Part shown: in pieces, positions 1 to 8,013 of the stretch | Layout: each line of letters starts with the position of its first letter | Position numbering within the stretch: position 1 is the stretch's first letter | Assembly (NCBI RefSeq): GCF_024397915.1 | Contig: NZ_CP073347.1 | Location: 4,712,001-4,776,000, forward strand | Source: Marinobacterium rhizophilum | Lineage (GTDB): Bacteria; Pseudomonadota; Gammaproteobacteria; Pseudomonadales; Balneatricaceae | Reading direction: 5' to 3' | Length of the DNA: 64,000 bases | Notes under the pieces: generated by a model | The model's input: the letters and a program-made list of their open reading frames with translations, nothing else | What the model was told of the DNA's origin: nothing | Database searches by the model: none | Program-made: the position numbers and the translations under genes

Positions 1-1
1 C

Positions 2-712
2 CTGAGCCCGGACTACAAGGCCGGGCGCGACGTCGCCGACAAGTACAGCAAGGTGGTGGATGCGCGCCTGCAGGAGCGCTTCAACACCAAGCTGCTGGGC
101 GTCTGGCCCTTCGGCCCCCAGGTACTCTTCTGCAAGCACCCCATCGCCAGCCTGTCCGATGTGAAAGGCCTGAAGGTGCGCGTCTATGACCAGAACCTGG
201 CGCAGTTCGTCGAGTCCGTGGGCGGCATTCCGGTACCGCTGGGCTTTGGCGATGTGCACCAGAGCCTGGCGCTGGGCGTGGTGGACTGTGCCATCACGGG
301 CCCGAGTTCCGCCAACTCCGCCGGCTGGCCGGAAGTGACCACTCACGTGCTGCCGCTGGCCTTCCAGATGGCGCTCAATGGCTACGGTATCAACCTGGAC
401 ACCTGGAACAAGTTCACGCCTGAGCAACAGCAAACGCTACAGGGCGCCTTCGATACCCTGGTGGATGATATCTGGGCCTATTCCGAAGAGCTGTTCGATG
501 ATGCCGGGCGCTGCAACGTGGGCGCCACGCCGTGCAACACCGGAACCAGCTTCACCCTGACCGAGGTGCCGGTGAGCGACAGCGACATGGCATTGCTGCG
601 CAACGGCGTGAAGGAAGTTTCCTACCCGACCTGGTCCGAAGTCTGCGACAAGACAAATCCGCAGTGCTCGGCTGACTGGAAAAAAGTACTCGGCGAGTCC
701 GTAGGACTGTAA
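2..712 (+). CDS. TRAP transporter substrate-binding protein, DctP family (5' truncated)
   Basis: The reading frame is open from the window edge, so the N-terminus with the signal peptide lies outside. The visible 236 residues match the periplasmic solute-binding component of tripartite ATP-independent periplasmic transporters: a segment on choosing and tracking the ligand (LKVRVYDQNLAQFVESVGG), then the family-typical stretch VHQSLALGVVDCAITGPSS where the protein reports binding-site occupancy. It would bind a small organic acid or related solute in the periplasm and hand it to the two membrane subunits encoded directly downstream. The ligand cannot be told from sequence; the adjacent amidase and hydratase suggest an amide or keto-acid related compound. 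The family call is firm, the substrate is open. Confidence 0.9.
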   Translation: MSPDYKAGRDVADKYSKVVDARLQERFNTKLLGVWPFGPQVLFCKHPIASLSDVKGLKVRVYDQNLAQFVESVGGIPVPLGFGDVHQSLALGVVDCAITGPSSANSAGWPEVTTHVLPLAFQMALNGYGINLDTWNKFTPEQQQTLQGAFDTLVDDIWAYSEELFDDAGRCNVGATPCNTGTSFTLTEVPVSDSDMALLRNGVKEVSYPTWSEVCDKTNPQCSADWKKVLGESVGL

Positions 713-797
713 CGCCGGAGTGCGCGGGCCGGGGGCCGTTTCTCCGCCAGGAGGATCACCCCGGCCTGTTTTTTCACGACCAGAGTGAGGTGTCTTG

Positions 798-1466
798 ATG
801 AAACGTATAGAGACGATCGCCAGCATGATTTTCGGCGCAGTTTTCCTGCTGCTGTCCGTGCTGGTCTCGGCCGAAACGGTTCTGCGCAAATTTTTCAGCA
901 TGTCCCTGCAGGGCGCCGATGAACTGGGCGGCTATGCCCTGGCCGTGGGCGGCACCCTGGCGTTCTCGCTGGCGCTGCTGGGCCGTACCCATATTCGAAT
1001 TGACCTGTTCCACGAGCTGCTGCCAAGGAAGATGCAGACCGGCCTCAACTGGCTGTCGGCGGTGCTGATGGCGGCCTTTGCCGCCACCCTGTGCTGGACC
1101 ACCTTCAAGGTCATCGGCGAAACCAGGGACTACGGCAGCACCGCCGCCACGCCCTGGGCCACCCCGCTGATTTATCCACAGGGCGTCTGGTTTGCCAGCA
1201 TCGCAACCTTTGCCCTGGTGTCCGCGGGCTTTGCCCTGCGCGCCACCTGGCTGCTGTTCAGCGGTAACCACGACACTCTCAATACCGAGTTCCACCCCAA
1301 GGGTGTGTCCGAGGAGGTGAAGGAAGAGCTGGAAGATTTTGAACACCGCTCTCAGGCGCCGGATGAATCCCGACATGAGGCCAGGGACGCTGCGTCGGCG
1401 CAAAACCGGACGCAAGCCCCGCTCAAGACAGCGGGCGTAACAGGCACTGCGGGGGCCGCAAAATGA
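798..1466 (+). CDS. TRAP transporter small permease subunit, DctQ family
   Basis: This 222-residue protein has four hydrophobic segments in the first about 170 residues, as expected for the DctQ subunit that joins the binding protein to the large permease in the inner membrane. The C-terminal about 50 residues are polar and of low complexity (rich in E, A, Q, T), longer than usual for the family. I start it at the ATG at 798, directly behind a TTG codon, because GAGTGAGG at 783-790 is a usable ribosome-binding site. The stop overlaps the next gene by four bases, which indicates translational coupling with the large permease. Confidence 0.88.
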   Translation: MKRIETIASMIFGAVFLLLSVLVSAETVLRKFFSMSLQGADELGGYALAVGGTLAFSLALLGRTHIRIDLFHELLPRKMQTGLNWLSAVLMAAFAATLCWTTFKVIGETRDYGSTAATPWATPLIYPQGVWFASIATFALVSAGFALRATWLLFSGNHDTLNTEFHPKGVSEEVKEELEDFEHRSQAPDESRHEARDAASAQNRTQAPLKTAGVTGTAGAAK

Positions 1467-2755
1467 GTATATCCATCGTATTTCTGAGTTTTTCCGCCAT
1501 GCTGGGCCTGCTGCTGCTGGGCTTGCCCATTGCCGTTACCATGGCGCTGGTGGGCATGATCGGTGGCGGCATCGCCTTCGGCTGGCCCTTTCTGGAGTCC
1601 ACCGGCGCGGTGGTCTGGAGTGTGCACAACGAGAATATCCTGACCGCCATTCCGCTGTTCGTGCTGCTGGGGGAGCTGATGCTGCGCAGCGGCATCGCCG
1701 ATCGCATGTACGTGGCCATGGCGGCCTGGCTGGGGCGCCTGCCCGGCGGGCTGGTGCACACCAATATCGGCTGCTGCGCGCTCTTTGCCGCCACCTCGGG
1801 CTCCTCGGTGGCCACCGCCGCGACCATCGGTACCGTGGCACTGCCGACGCTGGAAGAACGCAAGTACTCCATGAAACAGGCGCTGGGCAGCCTGGCCGCC
1901 GGCGGCACCCTGGGCATCCTGATCCCGCCGAGTGTCAACATGCTGATCTACGGCTCCCTGACCAACAACTCCATCGGCAAGCTGTTTATGGCGGGCCTGG
2001 TGCCGGGCATTCTGCTGAGCCTGCTGTTCATGGGCTATATCGCCGTGACCAACTGGGGGCCCGACGGCAAGCGCGAGGAAACCGTTTCGCTGCGGGACAA
2101 GCTGCGCCTGTCGCTCAACCTGATTCCGCCGACGGTGATCTTCGGCATCGTTATGGGCAGCATCTACCTGGGGATCGCCACGGCCACGGAATCGGCGGCG
2201 CTGGGCGTGATGGCGGCCCTGTTCTTCGGCTGGCGTTCCGGCCGGCTGAACCTGGAGTTTTTCAAGAACTGCTTCGTGCAGACGGCACGCATCACCGGCA
2301 TGATCCTGCTGATCATCACCGCCGCCTTTATCCTTAACCTCACCATCAGCCTGACCGGTGTGGTGGATGATCTCACCGCCTGGGTCGTCTCCTTCGGGTT
2401 GTCCACCACCGGGCTGCTGCTGGTACTGATCCTGTTCTACCTGTGCCTGGGCATGTTTATGGATGTACTGTCCATGCAGGTGGTGACCATTCCCATTACC
2501 TATCCCATCATGATGGCCATGGGTGTAGACCCGATCTGGTTCGGTGTCTTTATCGTGCTGATGTGCGAACTGGGCATGATCACGCCGCCGGTGGGCATGA
2601 ACCTCTTCGTGGTGCAGAGTGTGCGCAAGGATGGCGGCAACATTCAGGAAGTCATGTGGGGTGTATTACCCTATATGCTGATGATGCTGGCCTTTACCGT
2701 GGCGCTGATGATCTTCCCGCAGATCGCGCTCTGGCTGCCCGAGCTGATGCACTGA
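1463..2755 (+). CDS. TRAP transporter large permease subunit, DctM family
   Basis: A 430-residue, almost entirely hydrophobic protein with about 12 predicted membrane segments, the normal length for DctM. Family-typical stretches are visible: the GSSVATAATIGTVALP region and GTLGILIPPSVNMLIYG near residue 150, and GMITPPVGMNLFVV near residue 375. It forms the ion-coupled (usually sodium) transport channel with the small subunit. Its ATG overlaps the stop of the small permease gene (ATGA), so binding protein, small and large subunit form one transcription unit that probably continues into the amidase. Confidence 0.95.
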   Translation: MSISIVFLSFSAMLGLLLLGLPIAVTMALVGMIGGGIAFGWPFLESTGAVVWSVHNENILTAIPLFVLLGELMLRSGIADRMYVAMAAWLGRLPGGLVHTNIGCCALFAATSGSSVATAATIGTVALPTLEERKYSMKQALGSLAAGGTLGILIPPSVNMLIYGSLTNNSIGKLFMAGLVPGILLSLLFMGYIAVTNWGPDGKREETVSLRDKLRLSLNLIPPTVIFGIVMGSIYLGIATATESAALGVMAALFFGWRSGRLNLEFFKNCFVQTARITGMILLIITAAFILNLTISLTGVVDDLTAWVVSFGLSTTGLLLVLILFYLCLGMFMDVLSMQVVTIPITYPIMMAMGVDPIWFGVFIVLMCELGMITPPVGMNLFVVQSVRKDGGNIQEVMWGVLPYMLMMLAFTVALMIFPQIALWLPELMH

Positions 2756-2804
2756 TTGCGCGGCAATGACCGAACCCGTTTTACACCACTCACAGGAGAG
2801 ACCC

Positions 2805-4259
2805 ATGGCAGGACAGCCTGAACAGAGCGCCGCGCCCGACAGCGCCGATATCTGCAGCCTGGGTGCGGCGGCACTCAGTGCCGCCTACGCCAGGGGCGCG
2901 CTGACGCCGCTGCAGGTACTGGCGGCGATCGAGCAGCGCATCGCGGCGCTTAACCCGCGGCTCAATGCCATCGTCACGGCCAACCCGCAGGTACAGGCCG
3001 ATGCCAGGGCCAGCAGCGCCCGCTGGGCAGCGGGAGAGCCTTTGAGTGCGCTGGATGGCGTGCCGGTAACGGTGAAGGACAATATCCAGGTGCGGGACCT
3101 GGCCTGCTGCTGGGGCTCCAGGCTGCTGGCGGACCATGTACCCAGGGTCGACGAGCTGCCGGTGGCGCGCATGCGCAGCGCCGGCATGCTGATCCTCGGC
3201 AAGACCAACGTGCCGGAGTTCACCCTGGAGGGCTACACCGACAACCCGCTGTTCGGCGTGACGCGCAACCCCTGGAACCCGGAACTGACCCCGGGGGGCT
3301 CCAGCGGTGGCGCCGTGGCGGCGGTGGCCGCAGGCATGGGCCCGCTGGCCATCGGCACCGACGGCGGCGGTTCCATTCGCCGGCCGGCATCGCACACCGG
3401 GCTGGTAGGGCTCAAGCCCTCCATCGGTGCAGTGGCACGCTGCGACGGCCTGCCGCCGATCCTGCTGGATTTCGAGGTCATAGGCCCCATCGCCCGCAGC
3501 GTGGCCGATGCCAGGCTGCTGTTCGACCTGATCGCCGGGCCCGATGGCCGGGACCGCAGGTCGCTGGGGGCTGCCCAGGCCGCAGGCCAAGGTGCAACCG
3601 CCGGGGCCGGGATGCAAAAGCCGCTGCGTATTCTTTACGTGAAGGATTTTGGGGGTAATGCGCTGGACCGGGAGATCGACGCCAGCGTGGCGGGTGCCTG
3701 CGAAACCCTGCGCGGCCTGGGCCATAGCGTGACGGAGGGGCCGCTGCCGTTCAGCCTGGATTTCGTCAACAGCTTCTGGCCGGTACTGGGGCAGGTGGGG
3801 GTGGCCTCCCTGTTTGAAACTTATCCACAGGCCGCAGAGCTGGTCTCCGAGCGCTTTGTGCAGATGGCGGCTGCGGGGGCTGCGGTGGGCGCGCCGGCCT
3901 ACCTGCGGGCGCTGGAAAGCGTTGATCAGTTCCGGGCGGAAGTCACGGCGGCCTATGGCGACATCGATATCATCATGACGCCCTCGGCGGCGGCACTGCC
4001 CTGGCCCGCGGCCACGCCGTACCCCGATCATATCGATGGCCGCGAAGTCGGGCCCCGGGGCCATGCCCTCTATACCAACTGGGTCAATACCTGCGGCCAC
4101 CCGGCCATCAACCTGCCCTGTGCGCCATCGGCCAGCGGCCTGCCCATCGGCTTCCAGCTGGTGGGCTCGTATGGCAGCGACCGGGATCTGCTCGACCTGG
4201 CTGAAGCCTACGAGGCCCGCGCCCTGGCTGAACGCGGCGCGCCCCGCTGGCCGGCGTAG
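2805..4259 (+). CDS. amidase signature family protein
   Basis: A 484-residue amidohydrolase of the amidase signature family, which cleaves carboxamides to acid and ammonia with a Ser-cisSer-Lys triad. The triad is visible as K91 (VTVKDN), S166 (TPGGSSGG) and the nucleophile S190 (GTDGGGS). I prefer the ATG at 2805, which has AGGAGA some 7 bases upstream; an in-frame ATG at 2766 would add 13 residues but has no good ribosome-binding site. It follows the TRAP large permease by about 50 bases and probably processes an imported amide, or a product made from it. Whether it is a glutamyl-, aryl- or small aliphatic amidase cannot be said; absence of gatC and gatB next to it argues against a tRNA amidotransferase subunit. 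Confidence 0.88.
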   Translation: MAGQPEQSAAPDSADICSLGAAALSAAYARGALTPLQVLAAIEQRIAALNPRLNAIVTANPQVQADARASSARWAAGEPLSALDGVPVTVKDNIQVRDLACCWGSRLLADHVPRVDELPVARMRSAGMLILGKTNVPEFTLEGYTDNPLFGVTRNPWNPELTPGGSSGGAVAAVAAGMGPLAIGTDGGGSIRRPASHTGLVGLKPSIGAVARCDGLPPILLDFEVIGPIARSVADARLLFDLIAGPDGRDRRSLGAAQAAGQGATAGAGMQKPLRILYVKDFGGNALDREIDASVAGACETLRGLGHSVTEGPLPFSLDFVNSFWPVLGQVGVASLFETYPQAAELVSERFVQMAAAGAAVGAPAYLRALESVDQFRAEVTAAYGDIDIIMTPSAAALPWPAATPYPDHIDGREVGPRGHALYTNWVNTCGHPAINLPCAPSASGLPIGFQLVGSYGSDRDLLDLAEAYEARALAERGAPRWPA

Positions 4260-4319
4260 CCGATTTTTGGGCTTTCCCTTTAACCTTGTTCCTTGCACCT
4301 TTATTTACAGGATTTTTAT

Positions 4320-5093
4320 ATGTCACTCACCCAAACCCAGGTCGAACAGGCCGCCGAGCTCTTTCTGCAGGCCTACCGCAGCGGCCAGCAGATCGAAGAC
4401 CTGCCGCCGGCGCTGGAACCCCAAAGCAAGGCCGATGCCTACGCCATCCAGGCCATCGTTGCCGCTGCCCGCTGCGGTGCGCCGGTCAGGACCTGGAAGG
4501 TCGGCGCCCCGAACCTGGACACCGAGCCCTATGCCGCGCCTATCTTCGAGTCGGTAGTCAGCGATTCGCCCACCCTTGTCCCGGCCGAAAAACTGCACAT
4601 GATCGGTATCGAGGTGGAGCTGGCGTACCGCTTCAGCCAGGACCTGCCGCCCCGGGCACAGCCCTACAGCGTGGATGAAGTGGCCGCCGCCGTGGAAGGC
4701 GTGTACGTGGTGATCGAGGTGGTGGATACCCGCCTGAAAGCCTGGAAAACCTGTGCCGAGCTGTGGAAGCTGGCGGACAACCAGATCAATGCCGCACTGA
4801 TCGTCGGCAATGGCGTGCAGGACTGGCGCGCTCTGGACCCGGCAACGCTTGCCGGTGAGCTGATCGTCGATGGCAAGGTGCTGGTGCGGGGCCAGGGCGC
4901 CCATTCGGTGGGTGATCCGATGCACCTAGTGCACTGGACGGCAAACCACCTGACCGGGCGCAACGGCGGTCTGAAGCAGGGTGACCTGGTGACAACCGGC
5001 ACCTGGACGGGAATGCAGTTTGTAGAGCCGGGAGCCGAGGTGGTGGGAAGGTTTGAGGGCGTGGGGGAGGCGAGGGTGGGTTTTCCGCTTTGA
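4320..5093 (+). CDS. hydratase of the fumarylacetoacetate hydrolase fold (2-keto-4-pentenoate hydratase-like)
   Basis: A 257-residue protein resembling MhpD-type hydratases, which add water to 2-keto-4-pentenoates in catabolism. Likely metal ligands are E98 and E100 in GIEVELAYRF and E133 in YVVIEVVD, spaced like the three glutamates of MhpD. The C-terminal region with HSVGDPMHLVHW and GDLVTTGTWTG is typical of the fold. The ATG at 4320 has AGGA seven bases upstream; a TTG at 4293 is possible but unlikely. It ends the apparent TRAP-amidase cluster, so the three functions (uptake, amide cleavage, hydration) probably serve one pathway. A decarboxylase of the same fold cannot be excluded. Confidence 0.82.
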   Translation: MSLTQTQVEQAAELFLQAYRSGQQIEDLPPALEPQSKADAYAIQAIVAAARCGAPVRTWKVGAPNLDTEPYAAPIFESVVSDSPTLVPAEKLHMIGIEVELAYRFSQDLPPRAQPYSVDEVAAAVEGVYVVIEVVDTRLKAWKTCAELWKLADNQINAALIVGNGVQDWRALDPATLAGELIVDGKVLVRGQGAHSVGDPMHLVHWTANHLTGRNGGLKQGDLVTTGTWTGMQFVEPGAEVVGRFEGVGEARVGFPL

Positions 5094-5206
5094 TGTTCGG
5101 TGGTTAGTTTGACTGTATAGTTTTTAATCACGTAAAGCTTGAGAGTAGAGCTCGTTACTGGATAGGACTGCAGAAACCTGTGGTGCGGTGGTTGTCTGGG
5201 GTTATG

Positions 5207-5490
5207 TTTTGCGCCTTGCTGGCGCGTTACTTTCTTTGCGCGCGCAAAGAAAGTAACCAAGGCTCTTTACCTCAAAGAATGCGCCCCGGTGAAGCCTGTT
5301 CGCTGCGCTCTGAGACCATTTAGCGGGCGCTACTTCCGTCAAGGTGAAGAGCGGGACATCCATGTCCTTAATCTGCGGCTCGACAGTCCCTGTCTCGCCC
5401 CTTCGGGCCAATTCGAAAAATGACCCCAGTGCTCGCAGGCTTCATAAGGGGGAGCGTGGCCGTTCTGATGTCTTGGTGGTAATGGGCACC
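5207..5490 (+). repeat. hairpin-headed repeat, copy A
   Basis: The copy begins with a perfect 32-base palindrome (5226-5257, arms GTTACTTTCTTTGCGC and its complement) and continues for some 230 bases that recur, diverged, about 360-390 bases further on. Shared blocks include ATCTGCGGCTCGACAGTCCC at 5371 and CCGTTCTGATGT near 5461. Similar non-coding repeats headed by such a hairpin are, to my knowledge, scattered in many gammaproteobacterial genomes; their function is unknown. It lies downstream of the hydratase gene, where the hairpin could also act in 3'-end protection. Confidence 0.7.
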
Positions 5491-5594
5491 GAGCGGCGGG
5501 ACGCCGCCATAGCAAATAGCTGCTATACGTGGAGAGGTGAAATCATTCTAGGTTCGTACCACCGCCCAAGCTTCTGCGGAATTTTCCGAGTCTG

Positions 5595-5850
5595 TATTTC
5601 GCCTCTCGGCGACCCACTTTCCTTGTTACGCGACAAGGAAAGTGGGCAAAGGAAGCGCGCCCCAAAGAAGCCTCCTTGCTGTGCTCTGAGATCATTTGGC
5701 GGGCGCAGCTAACGGCACATCCTGTGCCTAATCTGCGGCTCGACAGTCCCTGTCTCACCCCTTCGGGCCAACTCGCCAAATGACCCCAGTGCTCGCCGGC
5801 TTCATAGGGGGATAACAAGAACCGTTCTGATGTATTGGTGGTAGTACTGA
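5595..5850 (+). repeat. hairpin-headed repeat, copy B
   Basis: Second, direct copy of the element at 5207-5490. Its head is again a hairpin (arms 5613-5626 and 5633-5646, six-base loop) but with different arm sequence (CCCACTTTCCTTGT); both arms changed together, so pairing is kept. The block ATCTGCGGCTCGACAGTCCC recurs at 5731. The two copies are separated by about 100 unrelated bases. No reading frame across either copy looks like a real gene. Confidence 0.7.
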
Positions 5851-6459
5851 GCCTCTTGATATCCGGCCGCCTCAATGCCGGAGTGCCAGTTACGCCGTTG
5901 GACTGAACTCAGCATCGCTGATGTTGTTTAACCTTTTCCCTTGCCTCTTCCAACTTGCCCCAGCTTTGGGCATTATGCCTTGGGCACTCATGGAGTATTG
6001 GTGCCTGGTCAATAAAGCAAATCGTCAGCTGAGCATCGGAAGCCAGGCTGGGTGAATTTCTGCCCTCATTCCTCAATTCCCCTGTTTCCTCTGATGCAGC
6101 CTGCGCCATAGCGCAGCTGGCATGCCGTCGTTGGTAGGGCGGTAGCGTTGTTTTCAGGCGCTTTCGGCCGATCTGGCCGGATAAACGGCTTTGCAGGCCG
6201 ATATTTTGGTAAGTGGCCTAAGGTGCGCTGATACTGCTTTAAAATCAGTTGGTTGCAGTATGGTGTAAAAACGTGGATATGAGGCTTGGTGATCGTTTTG
6301 TCGGATTGAGCTCGATTGGGAAACTGGTCTTGCGGGCTGATGCTAGCTGACTTTTCGCCCGGGTTGGACGAAAAATCATCAGGGAATAGTGACCTCGGGT
6401 AAAACAGCCTCTGAGGCTACGATATAAATGTTACATGACAGAATTCGGAGATAATATTA
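5851..6459. other. intergenic stretch left of the AT-rich island
   Basis: I see no gene I can support. A 66-codon minus-strand frame at 5909-6109 has no recognisable family and no clear ribosome-binding site. The base composition falls from the GC-rich flank into the AT-rich island within this stretch. A small perfect hairpin (AGCCTC/GAGGCT, 6406-6418) stands shortly before a possible -10 sequence TATAAA at about 6424, which may drive the ATPase gene starting at 6460. Confidence 0.5.
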
Positions 6460-7914
6460 ATGGTTGATCCAAGAAAACAGCTGGCGGAAAAATATTCCCT
6501 CGACAATAGATATGCCAATTTTGGAGAAACCATTAGGAAAATCACAGTCAATGGATTTCGTGGAATAGAAGGCCTCGAAATAGAGATGACTTATCCCATT
6601 CTTGCAATATCAGGTCTAAATGGAGCCGGCAAAAGTACAATTGGTCAAATATGCCTAAGTGGCTATAAAAAGCCGGACGAAGTTGAGAAGGGTTACAAAA
6701 GATACTACGTGAGAGACTTCTTTCCTGCCTCAGCTGCAGACCCAAACCCATTTAAAGTAGATGCAAACGTAATATTTCACTATGAGACTGATGATAAAGA
6801 TTCACCTCAGGAGCTAACTGTAAAGCGAAACGAGAAGGAATGGAGTGGCTATAAGCGTCAACCACATAGGAAATGTTTTTATATTGGATTTACCGTATAT
6901 ATACCAAAAGTTGAACGTAAAGACTTAAGCATTTACAGGGGAAACTCATTTGCCCTTACAGAGCAACGGGACATACCAGATGAGACAAAAATAAAAGTTG
7001 GTCGTATATTGGGACAGCAATATGACAAATTGCATTTCCAAGGAATCAGGCATGGAAAGAATAAGGCCGAACTAGGGATAGCATCTCGCTTTGGCGCAAA
7101 TTACTCAGAAAACAACATGGGATTCGGTGAAGGACGAAATTTCTATATGGTAGACCTGCTTGAGAGAGCACCTGACAATAGTCTGTTTGTGATAGAGGAG
7201 CCAGAAACATCACTGCATGAGCATGCAGAATATGAGCTTGCAAAGTATCTTATTGATGTCTGCAATCGGAAGCACCACCAGATCGTATTTACTACGCATT
7301 CCGATAGGATGCTGAAAGCAATGCCATCGGACGCTAGATTGATGCTATTACGCGAGCACAATGGCGTTAGTAGCTTTGAAGGGTTGTCCTCAACTAGGGC
7401 TCGGGCCATGCTTTCATTGGGCGAGAAGAAGGAGTTGATTATTTTTGTAGAGGATGATTTTGCAGCTCTTCTACTAACCGAAATGATTCGGCGAATTGAT
7501 AAATCACTATTAAACGCAATTAATATCGAGCCCGTTGGTGATACAAAAGCTGTTCGTAATGCGGTTAAGCTAATGGATAAAATTGAAAAGCAAAGCCTAG
7601 CGGTTCGTGATGCAGACAAAGGCTCCAGTGTTAAGGAAAAGCTATATTCATTTCCTGGAACAATGCCGCCTGAGAAGGAGGTATACCAAAATGAATCAGT
7701 TAAAAAAATGATAAGCGATAGTTTTGGAATGGATGTTGACAACACATTGAAGTTACGTGACGTCACGGACCATCATGGTTTTACTAAATGCTTGGCAGCG
7801 GAGGCTTCTTCAAACAGTGATTACTTCAGGATAGTTGCAATAAACTGCTATCTCGATGATCTCGGCAATGAGTCATTTGAAGAACTGGTAGATGTAGTCA
7901 GGTCAAGCGCTTGA
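6460..7914 (+). CDS. OLD-type ATPase with C-terminal TOPRIM nuclease domain
   Basis: A 484-residue protein with an N-terminal ABC/AAA-type ATPase and a C-terminal TOPRIM-like domain. Seen directly: Walker A GLNGAGKST (52-60), a signature-like NMGFGEG (219-225), Walker B SLFVIEEPE (241-249), switch histidine in FTTHSD (H280), then the TOPRIM glutamate E331 (FVEDD) and the DxD pair D384/D386 (VRDADKG). This is the layout of overcoming-lysogenization-defect (OLD) nucleases, many of which act in phage defence. It is shorter than classical OLD proteins (about 550-590 residues) and has no UvrD-like helicase beside it, so it is not a standard Gabija GajA. AT-rich codon use differs from the flanks. 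The stop lies five bases before an attC site, as in an integron cassette. GGAGA precedes the ATG. Family call good; a defence role is inferred. Confidence 0.85.
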   Translation: MVDPRKQLAEKYSLDNRYANFGETIRKITVNGFRGIEGLEIEMTYPILAISGLNGAGKSTIGQICLSGYKKPDEVEKGYKRYYVRDFFPASAADPNPFKVDANVIFHYETDDKDSPQELTVKRNEKEWSGYKRQPHRKCFYIGFTVYIPKVERKDLSIYRGNSFALTEQRDIPDETKIKVGRILGQQYDKLHFQGIRHGKNKAELGIASRFGANYSENNMGFGEGRNFYMVDLLERAPDNSLFVIEEPETSLHEHAEYELAKYLIDVCNRKHHQIVFTTHSDRMLKAMPSDARLMLLREHNGVSSFEGLSSTRARAMLSLGEKKELIIFVEDDFAALLLTEMIRRIDKSLLNAINIEPVGDTKAVRNAVKLMDKIEKQSLAVRDADKGSSVKEKLYSFPGTMPPEKEVYQNESVKKMISDSFGMDVDNTLKLRDVTDHHGFTKCLAAEASSNSDYFRIVAINCYLDDLGNESFEELVDVVRSSA

Positions 7915-7919
7915 CCCGC

Positions 7920-7974
7920 ATGTAACAAGAAAAGGCAGCGGACGCATTCTGCGCCGTTGCTTTAAACGTTAGGC
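7920..7974 (+). mobile_element. integron attC recombination site
   Basis: A 55-base imperfect palindrome with the architecture of an attC site. The outer arms pair TAAC (7923-7926) with GTTA (7968-7971); the right end is a perfect core GTTAGGC (GTTRRRY, 7968-7974). Inside, an unpaired spacer (AAGAA against AAAC) is followed by a long stem (7932-7946 with 7950-7963) closed by a three-base loop TTC. The left arm carries one unpaired extra base (A7942), the kind of extrahelical base that IntI recognises when the bottom strand folds. The left core ATGTAAC departs from RYYYAAC at one position. No integrase gene and no second clear attC lies in the window, so this looks like an isolated site or a remnant of a cassette array. 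Confidence 0.8.
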
Positions 7975-8013
7975 ACTGACTAAAGAGTAATTAATCAAAT
8001 TAGGATATTAAAC

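Noticed and set aside
5813..5903. attC-like ends (ATAACAAG and GTTGGAC) left of the island
   Set aside because: The interior palindrome does not continue outward from the small CCGGC/GCCGG stem, and the left end is part of repeat copy B. GTTRRRY is frequent by chance.
5909..6109. 66-codon minus-strand ORF
   Set aside because: No clear ribosome-binding site, no recognisable family, and it spans the transition between repeat and island; possibly a gene remnant but unsupported.
6460..7914. Reading the ATPase as GajA of a Gabija system
   Set aside because: No UvrD-like helicase gene follows; the neighbours are a methyltransferase-like protein and an AlkB enzyme.
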